The notes beneath the pieces were generated by a model. That model was given only the letters and a program-made list of their open reading frames with translations, made no database searches and was not told the origin of the DNA. DNA of 64,000 nucleotides from Chryseobacterium sp. (GTDB lineage Bacteria > Bacteroidota > Bacteroidia > Flavobacteriales > Weeksellaceae). The stretch lies in NCBI GenBank assembly GCA_031286615.1, contig JAITUA010000022.1, forward strand, positions 62,001 to 126,000. Direction: 5' to 3'. Positions within the stretch are counted from its first letter, which is position 1. Each line of letters begins with the position of its first letter. Shown one piece after another: positions 57,037-64,000 of this stretch. The position numbers and the translations under genes are program-made.

Positions 57037-58428
57037 TTATCTGTCCATTCTCACAATTCTCGGCTGAAATGTTCCCAGAATATCTACCAATTCACTCTGT
57101 GCATTCATCACTTCATTGATGTCTTTATAGGCCATTGGTGCTTCTTCTGCATTTCCGCCCATGAGCGTGACATTTTTAAGTTTTAATTCTTTTTTGATGT
57201 CATGCTGAGTGAAAAGGGCTCTGCATTCTCCTCTTGAGTGCGCTCGTCCGGCTCCGTGAGATGCTGAATTCAGGGAATCCGGGTTTCCTTTTCCGCGAAC
57301 GATAAATCCTTTCGCTGTCATAGATCCGGGAATCATTCCCAATTCATTTTCATTGGCAGGTGTTGCTCCTTTTCGGTGAACAATCACTTCTTTTCCGTTA
57401 TGGATTTCTTTCCAGGCAAAGTTGTGATGATTTTCAATTCTGGCTTTTACTCTTCCACCAACGGCTTTTACAAGTCTTCTGTGAATATCATCATGACAGG
57501 CTGAAGCATAATCTCCGGCGAGATTCATTGCTGTCCAGTATTCTAATCCCAGGTGTGTACTAAGGTCCAGCCAGGCGAAGTTTTGGGCTTCTTTTGGTAA
57601 TGGACACTGTTCTGTCGCTACTCTTGAGTAATATTGGGCAATTTCTGCTCCGAGGCCTCTTGAGCCGCTGTGAGAAAGGATTCCCAGATATTTTCCTTTT
57701 GGCAGGCCAATCTGCTCGTCTTCTTCGGTGATTTCCACTTCTCCGAATTCTACAAAGTGATTTCCTCCGCCTGAGGACCCCATCTGTTTGATTGCTTTTC
57801 CCTTTAATCTTCTTAAGATCGGGATCATATCGAATGTATCTCTTTCAAAAATCTCATGGTCTATGTGAGACTTGTGTGTTTCATACATTCCGAATTTTGT
57901 ATGTTCGGCAAGAGCTTTTTCATATTTATCTCTTGCTCCTTCAAGATATGAAATAGGTGTATCCAAAATACTGAGACTCATTCTGCAGCCAATATCCATT
58001 CCTACTCCGTAAGGGATTACCGCATTTTCCACCGCCAGAACTCCACCAATTGGAAGTCCGTAGCCGCTATGGGCATCAGGCATTAATGCTCCCTGTGTAG
58101 AAATAGGCAGTTTCAAAGCTGTGTACAACTGATTTTTTGCCTCTTCTGAAATATTGTTACCAAAAATCTGAAATGCGGCACGTTGTGAATTCAACATTCT
58201 TTTTTCAGTTTTTTTGGATGAAAGCAGGGCTTCTGCAATTTGTCCGAAAGTCAGATCTTTTTCAAATTCTTCCGGATTCAGCAGGATTTCCTTTAAAAGA
58301 GATTTTACATGGTGAATATTCTTCGTTGCAAAATTTCTTTTCATGACTTCCAATGCTACGTTTACGCTTTGGTTATTTGGATAGCCCAGTTTTAATATAT
58401 CTTTTCCTTTTAGTTTTAAATTTCCCAT
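57037..58428 (-). CDS. rtcB: RtcB-family RNA ligase
   Basis: A 463-residue GTP-dependent ligase joining 2',3'-cyclic phosphate (or 3'-P) and 5'-OH RNA ends. Metal and guanylylation residues are present: MPDAH (Asp118, His120), GMDIGC (Asp145, Cys148), GGGNH (Asn223, His224), SHSGSRG (His253), ENHHN (334-336), and the GMP-accepting His391 in SHGAGRAHSR. Paired with prfH it fits the RtcB2 type that repairs cleaved rRNA. It begins 27 bases after the basic protein gene. Confidence 0.95.
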   Translation of the reverse strand: MGNLKLKGKDILKLGYPNNQSVNVALEVMKRNFATKNIHHVKSLLKEILLNPEEFEKDLTFGQIAEALLSSKKTEKRMLNSQRAAFQIFGNNISEEAKNQLYTALKLPISTQGALMPDAHSGYGLPIGGVLAVENAVIPYGVGMDIGCRMSLSILDTPISYLEGARDKYEKALAEHTKFGMYETHKSHIDHEIFERDTFDMIPILRRLKGKAIKQMGSSGGGNHFVEFGEVEITEEDEQIGLPKGKYLGILSHSGSRGLGAEIAQYYSRVATEQCPLPKEAQNFAWLDLSTHLGLEYWTAMNLAGDYASACHDDIHRRLVKAVGGRVKARIENHHNFAWKEIHNGKEVIVHRKGATPANENELGMIPGSMTAKGFIVRGKGNPDSLNSASHGAGRAHSRGECRALFTQHDIKKELKLKNVTLMGGNAEEAPMAYKDINEVMNAQSELVDILGTFQPRIVRMDR

Positions 58429-58455
58429 TGTTTTTGTTTTAAATAACAGTTGGAC

Positions 58456-59193
58456 TCATAAGTCCTGTAAGCTTTCTGCAATCTCTGTTGCAGACATTGT
58501 GCAGGTAATATATTTCCTGCTTTTGATAAGTGGAATATCTTCTCTTTTTCTTCTCCATGGGTATGATCTGCCATCAATTGTTTTGCGGATAATTCCTACA
58601 ATTTTATGCTGTCCTAAATAATCTCCCAGTTCTGCACACTCTTTTTCCAGTTCAAAGTCTACAGGTTTATAGTGGGTAATCATATTGGGCCTTGTACGCA
58701 GGGCAAATCTCCAGGGTTCAATAAATTCGTAGTAAGGAACATAAGACTTCCGGGCCGGGCAATATTCTTCCTGTTTCAAAAAATACTGCCTTTCTCTTGC
58801 TGTAAGGCCCAGCTTTGGGTCATTCCAGGAATATGAAGAAATATGGTTGAGTTTCTGTGCTCTTTCTACATATATTCTCCGCCCAAATTTTCTTTTCTTT
58901 TTTAAAAACTGGCGGCTTTCGGAATACATGTAGGTATTAATTTTCTTCAATATTCCTTCAAAGAAATCTCCGTCTTTGGACCTCATTACATCTTCCCTTA
59001 CTGCAAAGCATCTTACAAATCCTCTTTGATAAGGCTTATCCAAAGGAATCCATGGGATATTTCGTCTGATATTCCAAAGTTCATCACTACGTTGATATTT
59101 TTTTCTTATCTGCTTTTCTACATCTTTTCTAATTGTTCTTTTTCTGCTTCTCACGCTTCTCAGCCGGGAAAACAGAAGGTTATCATTTTCCAT
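58456..59193 (-). CDS. Highly basic protein of unknown function heading the RtcB operon
   Basis: A 245-residue, strongly basic soluble protein (many Arg/Lys, e.g. RKRTIRKDVEKQIRKKY at 17-33 and LKKKRKFGRR). Motifs include WIPLDKPYQRGFVR and SYPWRRKREDIPL. No nuclease, NTP-binding or HTH motif is visible. The charge suggests RNA or ribosome binding; this is an inference. It is the first gene after the putative attenuator and 27 bases before rtcB. Confidence 0.75.
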   Translation of the reverse strand: MENDNLLFSRLRSVRSRKRTIRKDVEKQIRKKYQRSDELWNIRRNIPWIPLDKPYQRGFVRCFAVREDVMRSKDGDFFEGILKKINTYMYSESRQFLKKKRKFGRRIYVERAQKLNHISSYSWNDPKLGLTARERQYFLKQEEYCPARKSYVPYYEFIEPWRFALRTRPNMITHYKPVDFELEKECAELGDYLGQHKIVGIIRKTIDGRSYPWRRKREDIPLIKSRKYITCTMSATEIAESLQDL

Positions 59194-59205
59194 TGTTCAC
59201 AGAAG

Positions 59206-59266
59206 TATGATGTGAGATCATAATTTTTTTCTCACACAACTTTTAATCAACTAAAACACTAGTTGA
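59206..59266 (-). promoter_or_regulatory. Two inverted repeats between the attenuator and the first structural gene
   Basis: TATGAT-GTGAG-ATCATA (59206-59222) lies 13 bases before the start codon and could hide the ribosome-binding region. TCAACTA-N6-TAGTTGA (59247-59266) is 7+7 bp and could be an operator. Confidence 0.4.
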
Positions 59267-59334
59267 ATGGATTAATAATAGACAGTAACAGTTCTGAGGG
59301 ATATACCTCATCCTATTTTGTCTGTAATGACACT

Positions 59335-59413
59335 AAAAAAGATTTCGGGTAAACCTGGGAGTTTGAAATATTGCGCAATAAAAAACCCGAAATCTCTACG
59401 ACTTCGGGTTTTG
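59335..59413 (-). terminator. Attenuator: terminator with a competing downstream segment
   Basis: On the minus strand AAAACCCGAAG (59402-59412, segment 3) pairs with a T-ended arm containing AGATTTCGGGT (59385-59395, segment 4), followed by six T. A further copy ACCCGAAATCT (59340-59350, segment 5) followed by five T can pair perfectly (11 bp) with segment 4 instead. Segment 3 can also pair with segment 2 inside the leader ORF. Confidence 0.75.
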
Positions 59414-59434
59414 ATATTTTATTGTACTGTTATT

Positions 59435-59512
59435 CTAAGAATGTACCAAACCGCGAAGCCTTACCACCATAAGGGGCAATCCAACTGTAGAATTCTGTTT
59501 AGTTCTGAACAT
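59435..59512 (-). CDS. Leader peptide of the RtcB-PrfH operon (25 codons)
   Basis: ATG at 59510-59512 to TAG at 59435-59437, encoding MFRTKQNSTVG then LPLMVVRLRGLVHS. It sits between a consensus promoter and a terminator. Codons 19-22 (CTT CGC GGT TTG) hold segment 2 (59448-59458), which can pair with the pre-ORF segment 1 (GCTTCG on plus, 59514-59519) or with segment 3 of the terminator. Four Leu and four Val codons are present. No homologue is recognised. Confidence 0.6.
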   Translation of the reverse strand: MFRTKQNSTVGLPLMVVRLRGLVHS

Positions 59513-59553
59513 TGCTTCGTCGTTTTTTATTGGTTAAACTTGATTTTCAGGTG

Positions 59554-59583
59554 CAAATATATAAATTTTTCTGAGAATCAAAA
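59554..59583 (-). promoter_or_regulatory. Promoter of the attenuator/RtcB operon
   Basis: TTTTG (59579-59583), 17 bases, then TATATTTG (59554-59561), a perfect TAnnTTTG box on the minus strand. It overlaps the end of the M28 peptidase intergenic edge, so the leader transcript starts near 59548. Confidence 0.75.
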
Positions 59584-59592
59584 TATTTTTTT

Positions 59593-60579
59593 TCACTTAA
59601 GGTGAATAATACTGAGAAAAATAGCATCAATAACTTTTGTCATTCTCTTTGTATCGAGGGTTTCCAGAGTGTCTGTAGGCTCGTGATAATTTTTATTTCT
59701 GAAGAAGGAAGTATCGGTAATCATGAGTGCCGGAAAATCAAAGTTCCAATAATTGAGATGATCGGAAAAGTCTATTCCAGCTACAAATTTCGGGGCTGAG
59801 AAGGTTTCTGTTTTTATTTGTTCTGAGCCTTTAAAGTTGTTGATAAAGTTTCTTACAAACGGGCCAGCTCCACTGAATTTTTTAACCAAAGTAATAAAAT
59901 CACCTTTATCACCGTATATCCATGAAAGAACACCTACAGGAAAGCTCTGAGAACCTTTTTCATCTTTGAAATACCCGATCATTTCTACACTGGCCATTCC
60001 ATAGACATCAATATTTTTATCTTTTAAATATTTTGCGTGGACATAACTTCCCATATTTTCGGTTCTGAAATAAGGAGGTTCTTCTAAGGTGTAGGCTACA
60101 AGATCTACTCTGTACTTCAACTTTTGACCTTTAAGCATTCTTGCCAACTCCAAAAGGGCTGTAACTCCGGTTGCATTATCGTCTGCTCCCTGCTGGTCTC
60201 CACAAACGTCGTAATGAGCTCCTATGATGATTCGTTTCTTGTTTTCTGTTCCAAAGGAAGTAATTACGTTTTTATATATTTTCCCGTCCACTTTATATTC
60301 CTGGTAAGCAGTGCTGTCACCATTGGCATTGAAAGTTTGATGGATATAGTCTGCAACTGCATTCAGCTGCTCTATGTTTTTATGATTTCTAAATTGTGGG
60401 GTTTGGGTAAGTACTGTTAAATGCTTTTTCACCAAAGAAGTATCTGCAACGATCTTCGAAGTTTGTATAGGTTCATTTTCCTTCCCTGAAGCTAACAGAA
60501 AAACACCAGCAATAATAAATAAGCCTACGAGAAGAAACAGTTTTTTCCTCGTAGGCTTTATTATATTTTTCAGATTCAT
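59593..60579 (-). CDS. M28-family metallopeptidase
   Basis: A 328-residue aminopeptidase-type zinc enzyme with an N-terminal signal anchor (LFLLVGLFIIAGVFLLASG). The metal ligands are in IIGAHYD, QGADDNATG (bridging Asp), LEEPPYF (Glu-Glu) and the late FSDHLNYW. It probably trims peptides in the periplasm or at the surface. It starts 42 bases after the methylmalonyl-CoA mutase stop and could be read through from it. Confidence 0.9.
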   Translation of the reverse strand: MNLKNIIKPTRKKLFLLVGLFIIAGVFLLASGKENEPIQTSKIVADTSLVKKHLTVLTQTPQFRNHKNIEQLNAVADYIHQTFNANGDSTAYQEYKVDGKIYKNVITSFGTENKKRIIIGAHYDVCGDQQGADDNATGVTALLELARMLKGQKLKYRVDLVAYTLEEPPYFRTENMGSYVHAKYLKDKNIDVYGMASVEMIGYFKDEKGSQSFPVGVLSWIYGDKGDFITLVKKFSGAGPFVRNFINNFKGSEQIKTETFSAPKFVAGIDFSDHLNYWNFDFPALMITDTSFFRNKNYHEPTDTLETLDTKRMTKVIDAIFLSIIHLK

Positions 60580-60621
60580 AGGCTGCGTTTTAATTCCAAA
60601 TTGAAATTAAAGCTTTTCTGT

Positions 60622-62742
60622 TTATTTTTCTAAAAATCTTTCTAAAATTTCTACTGCACATTTCGGAAGGTTGGTTCCAGGGCCGAAAATAAAGTCTGCA
60701 CCGTTGGCATAAAGGAATTCATAATCCTGTTGGGGAATTACTCCTCCTACCACGATGGTGATATCATCTGCTCCCAGTTTAGATAATTCTTCCACTACCT
60801 GAGGAACTAATGTTTTGTGTCCTGCAGCCAGTGAAGAAACTCCTAAAATATGAATATCATTCTCCACGGCTTGCTTCGCCACTTCTTCAGGTGTCTGGAA
60901 TAACGGGGCTACATCGACATCAAATCCCATATCAGCAAATGCTGTGGCTACTACTTTTGCTCCTCTGTCGTGCCCGTCCTGTCCCATTTTGGCTACCATA
61001 AGTCTTGGGCGGCGTCCTTCTTCTTCTTCAAATTTCTGAGTCAGATGAAGGGCTTTTTCAAAGTATTCGTTTTTACCGGCATTCATTGCGTATACACCAG
61101 AGATTGTTTTAATATTTGCTTTATATCTTCCGAAGGTTTCTTCCATGGCATCACTCATTTCCCCAAGAGTAACTCTTCTTCTTGCAGCTTCAATACATAA
61201 TGCAAGTAGATTTCCTTTTCCTGTTTTCGCGCTTTCACGGATCTCATTCAGGATTTGTTCAACAGCATCAGCATTTCTGTCTGTTTTGATCGTGTTTAAT
61301 CTTTCGATCTGCTTTCTGCGAACTTCTGTATTATCAATGTCTAAGATTTCTATCTGATCTTGTTTTAGTGAGGATTTGAATGAATTAACACCAATGATGA
61401 ACTCTTCTCCACTATCAATTTTAGCCTGTTTTTTCGCTGCAGCTTCTTCAATTCTCATTTTTGGAATTCCTGCTTCGATGGCTTTGGTCATTCCTCCTTC
61501 CTGCTCAACCTCATCGATGTATCTCATCGCTTCTTCGATCATTTGCTGAGTAAGGCTTTCTACCAGATTACTTCCTCCCATTGGATCTACCACATCACAT
61601 ATTCCGCTTTCCTGCTGAAGAATGATCTGAGTATTTCTTGCAATTTTTGCTGAATAGTCTGTAGGAAGCGCAATGGCTTCATCCAGTGCATTGGTGTGGA
61701 GAGATTGTGTCCCTCCTAAAGCTGAAGACAAAGCCTCAATGGCTGTTCTTGTAATATTATTGAAAGGTTCCTGCTCTGTCAGAGACCATCCGGACGTCTG
61801 AGAGTGAGTTCTTAATGCAAGAGATTTTGGATTCCGAGGATTAAACTGTTTTAAAAGGGTTGCCCAGATATACCTTGCAGCACGCATTTTAGCAATTTCC
61901 ATGAAGTGATTCATCCCGATTGCCCAGAAGAATGATAGTCTTGGAGCAAAATCGTCTACATTCATTCCTGCTTTTATTCCTGTTCTTACGTATTCAAGCC
62001 CATCTGCAAGTGTATATGCCATTTCAAGTACCGGTGTGGCACCTGCTTCCTGCATATGGTAGCCTGAAATAGAAATTGAGTTGAATTTTGGAATGTTTTG
62101 CGAAGTATATTCAAAAATATCTGCAATGATCTTCATAGAAGGCGCTGGCGGATAGATATAGGTATTTCTTACCATAAACTCTTTCAGAATATCATTCTGA
62201 ATAGTTCCTGAAAGCAGTTCCTGTTTTACTCCCTGCTCTTCTGCTGCTACGATATAGAAAGATAAAATAGGAAGTACCGCCCCATTCATGGTCATGGATA
62301 CTGAGATCTGATCCAATGGAATCTCATTGAAAAGGATTTTCATGTCTTCCACAGAGTCGATGGCAACTCCTGCTTTTCCTACATCTCCTACTACTCTTGA
62401 GTGATCAGAGTCATACCCTCTGTGCGTTGCCAAGTCAAATGCAACTGAAAGTCCTTTCTGACCTGCGGCAAGATTTCTTCTGTAAAAAGCATTGGATTCC
62501 TCTGCAGTAGAAAATCCTGCATATTGACGAACCGTCCAGGGTTTCTGTACATACATTGTGGAATACGGTCCTCTCAGATAAGGAGCAATTCCTGGAGAAG
62601 TCTGCGTTAATGATTCATCTTTTACATCTTTTTTCTCATAGGATGATTTGAGTTCAAGGCCGTCTTTTTCAAAATTGTAAATCTCTCTTTTCTGAGGTAA
62701 TACATTAAAATCCGGTTTTTTCACAGAAATTGTCTTTCGCAT
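60622..62742 (-). CDS. scpA: Methylmalonyl-CoA mutase, large (catalytic) subunit
   Basis: A 706-residue B12 enzyme interconverting methylmalonyl-CoA and succinyl-CoA. The TIM barrel has [42 protein letters not shown] and [12 protein letters not shown]. The C-terminal cobalamin domain carries [24 protein letters not shown], with the DxHxxG motif. The small subunit is not in the window. Meab (53.3 kb) is its chaperone. Confidence 0.96.
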   Translation of the reverse strand: MRKTISVKKPDFNVLPQKREIYNFEKDGLELKSSYEKKDVKDESLTQTSPGIAPYLRGPYSTMYVQKPWTVRQYAGFSTAEESNAFYRRNLAAGQKGLSVAFDLATHRGYDSDHSRVVGDVGKAGVAIDSVEDMKILFNEIPLDQISVSMTMNGAVLPILSFYIVAAEEQGVKQELLSGTIQNDILKEFMVRNTYIYPPAPSMKIIADIFEYTSQNIPKFNSISISGYHMQEAGATPVLEMAYTLADGLEYVRTGIKAGMNVDDFAPRLSFFWAIGMNHFMEIAKMRAARYIWATLLKQFNPRNPKSLALRTHSQTSGWSLTEQEPFNNITRTAIEALSSALGGTQSLHTNALDEAIALPTDYSAKIARNTQIILQQESGICDVVDPMGGSNLVESLTQQMIEEAMRYIDEVEQEGGMTKAIEAGIPKMRIEEAAAKKQAKIDSGEEFIIGVNSFKSSLKQDQIEILDIDNTEVRRKQIERLNTIKTDRNADAVEQILNEIRESAKTGKGNLLALCIEAARRRVTLGEMSDAMEETFGRYKANIKTISGVYAMNAGKNEYFEKALHLTQKFEEEEGRRPRLMVAKMGQDGHDRGAKVVATAFADMGFDVDVAPLFQTPEEVAKQAVENDIHILGVSSLAAGHKTLVPQVVEELSKLGADDITIVVGGVIPQQDYEFLYANGADFIFGPGTNLPKCAVEILERFLEK

Positions 62743-62839
62743 TCCAATTATTTTTGTCCCCGTAAAGTTAATTTTTTTGAACGAAACATGAAACTTCTGT
62801 TAACGCTCTGTTTTAGTTTAATTTAACAAAAGAAAAGAA

Positions 62840-62865
62840 AAAGGCCGGACAAATGCCCGGCCTTT
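62840..62865 (-). terminator. Terminator after the truncated T9SS gene
   Basis: AAAGGCCGG (62840-62848) with CCGGCCTTT (62857-62865), loop of eight, then T-rich on the minus strand. Confidence 0.9.
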
Positions 62866-62885
62866 CTTATTGGTATATCGTCTGC

Positions 62886-64000
62886 TTATTTTTTGATAAG
62901 CTTCGTATTGTAAGTATTTTTGTCATCTTTTATCGTGATCACATACATACCTTTGATTAATGAAGCAACATTAATTCTTTGTCCATCAATCTGACCCTCC
63001 TGAGCTAATCTTCCGTCAGCAGTATAGATTTTGTAATCTGCCTTACCTTTAAGATTTTTCACTTCTACGAAAGTATCTGCAGGGTTCGGATAAATTGAAA
63101 TTTCAGTTGATTTAACGTCTTTTGTTTCATTTACCGCAAGAGTTTCTGTAATTTTTACAGAGAAATCTTTGAATGAACCTTGTGAAATAACACCACCTCC
63201 CTGTACTGGAACTGATGGGCTGCCACATGGTCCTGTAGCTGCATTAAAGAAAGTATTTGCCACTCTCATTCTTAGGAGTTTATCTCCTGCATATGCAGTA
63301 GCTGGTACAGTGAATACCATAGTCCCTGTATATTGTCCATTCGCTGGAGGAACAGTTGTTTTAGTACCTATTTTCTCTGAAGCTTCAAACACTCCGTTTC
63401 TGTTAAAGTCAATCCAAACTTCCATTTTGTCATTATAACCTGCTGTGTTACCAACATTGAAATAAGACAATGTATATTGTGTTCCTTTGGTTAAATTAAC
63501 TTGTTTAGTTACATCTTCAGTAAAATCCTGATAAGTACTGAAAATAGTTTTATAGGTTAATTGAGAATACGCTAAGTTCGCTAAGTTTAATTGAGCTAAA
63601 CCACTGTTAAAGCTAAAGCTTGCAAAGCTATTTCCACCTGTTGTCATTAAACAATAGTCTGAACCAGTTCTTAAGCCTTTTGTTTTGAATGCATAAGTAG
63701 GAGAGAATGTTCCAGGAACTGTATTCACTACTGCAGCCACCTGAACTTCATAGTTAGTCTCATCTTCAAGTGAGCTTAATGATACAAAATTAGTAGCGCT
63801 GGCAGCATTTGTCCAGTTAGTTTCTCCCAGTTTTCTATATTTAATAGCATATGTGGCACCTGGTACGCTGTTCCATCCAATTGTAGCGGATGTTTTCAAA
63901 ATTCCTGCAGCAATTGAACCTACTCCTGTTGGAGCGTCTGTAGTTGAAGTAGGAGCAGCTCCTACTATAATCTTAGGAGATACGGCATAGAATACATTTC
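62886..64000 (-). CDS. T9SS-secreted protein with FnIII and GEVED domains (N-terminus beyond window)
   Basis: The frame is open to base 64000, so the gene starts outside the window; about 371 residues are seen. In order there is a Pro/Thr-rich joint (AAPTSTTDAPTG), a fibronectin type III domain (ATIGWNSVPGATYAIKYRK), a GEVED domain (MEVWIDFNRNGVFEASEKIG ... LLRMRVAN) and the T9SS type A sorting domain (IYPNPADTFVEV ... KGMYVITIKDD ... KLIKK). An internal TTG at 63899 is not a start, as the FnIII domain begins before it. Probably a surface adhesin or enzyme. Confidence 0.87.
   Translation of the reverse strand, partial: NVFYAVSPKIIVGAAPTSTTDAPTGVGSIAAGILKTSATIGWNSVPGATYAIKYRKLGETNWTNAASATNFVSLSSLEDETNYEVQVAAVVNTVPGTFSPTYAFKTKGLRTGSDYCLMTTGGNSFASFSFNSGLAQLNLANLAYSQLTYKTIFSTYQDFTEDVTKQVNLTKGTQYTLSYFNVGNTAGYNDKMEVWIDFNRNGVFEASEKIGTKTTVPPANGQYTGTMVFTVPATAYAGDKLLRMRVANTFFNAATGPCGSPSVPVQGGGVISQGSFKDFSVKITETLAVNETKDVKSTEISIYPNPADTFVEVKNLKGKADYKIYTADGRLAQEGQIDGQRINVASLIKGMYVITIKDDKNTYNTKLIKK

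Noticed and set aside
59382-59560. 6S RNA or another stand-alone small RNA in the space before the RtcB operon
   Set aside because: The segment does not form the long interrupted hairpin of 6S RNA, it holds an ORF with start and stop, and the pairing segments fit an attenuator better. A stable short RNA ending at the terminator is still expected as the attenuated product.

Overview
The window reads as chromosomal DNA of a flavobacterium, most likely Chryseobacterium or a close relative in the Weeksellaceae. The signs are low G+C, two proteins with type IX secretion (T9SS) C-terminal sorting domains, a fused CcoN-CcoO cytochrome oxidase subunit, a lone Lon protease with the usual Bacteroidetes neighbours, and promoters that fit the Bacteroidetes pattern TTG - 17 to 20 nt - TAnnTTTG. 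No rRNA, tRNA, CRISPR array, transposase gene or prophage was seen.

Layout. 1-723: C-terminal part of a TonB-dependent-receptor-type beta barrel. 1.0-7.9 kb: a TPP-riboswitch-controlled thiamine operon on the minus strand (thiS-thiC-thiE-like-thiD-thiE-thiG-thiH-thiF). 7.9-10.7 kb: a secreted T9SS protein and, next to it, the decayed remnant of a paralogue. 10.7-12.5 kb: panB, a small membrane protein and an RluA-type pseudouridine synthase. 12.6-22.2 kb: a Crp/Fnr regulator divergent from a complete cbb3 oxidase locus (ccoI, ccoS, ccoNO, ccoQ, ccoP, ccoG, ccoH, TauE/SafE protein). 22.2-34.7 kb: lipoproteins, serS, surface-polysaccharide genes (flippase, glycosyltransferase), an iron-sulfur/HdrC-like pair with an MCE (MlaD) protein, and a PpiD-type foldase. 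35-43 kb: lon, an AI-2E-type permease, a small cysteine-rich GG-leader peptide, a DoxX-like protein, an acyl-CoA dehydrogenase, a DUF4349 lipoprotein and a TraB/GumN protein. 43-51 kb: an ECF sigma factor with a probable membrane anti-sigma partner, pgi, folD, queE, a sugar transferase, MlaE/MlaF and a porin-like protein. 51-54 kb: an M48 lipoprotein protease, a DUF4251 lipoprotein and meaB. 54-55 kb: twin monohaem lipo-cytochromes. 55.2-59.6 kb: an RNA-repair/ribosome-rescue operon (basic protein, RtcB, nucleotidyltransferase-fold protein, PrfH, TPR protein). 59.6-64 kb: an M28 peptidase, methylmalonyl-CoA mutase large subunit and a truncated T9SS adhesin-like protein.

The most interesting locus is the RtcB-PrfH operon. 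Besides the known ligase/release-factor pair it carries a nucleotidyltransferase-fold gene one base from prfH, a very basic protein of unknown function, and a TPR gene overlapping prfH. In front of it is what looks like a complete translation-dependent attenuator: a consensus promoter, a 25-codon leader ORF, and segments that can pair 1:2, 2:3, 3:4 (a terminator) and 4:5. This suggests, as an inference only, that stalled or damaged ribosomes on the leader switch on an operon that repairs RNA and rescues ribosomes.

The intergenic spaces carry several palindromic dispersed repeats. One roughly 130 bp element with nested inverted repeats occurs twice, in opposite orientation, 54 kb apart. Another sits inside the thiamine operon.
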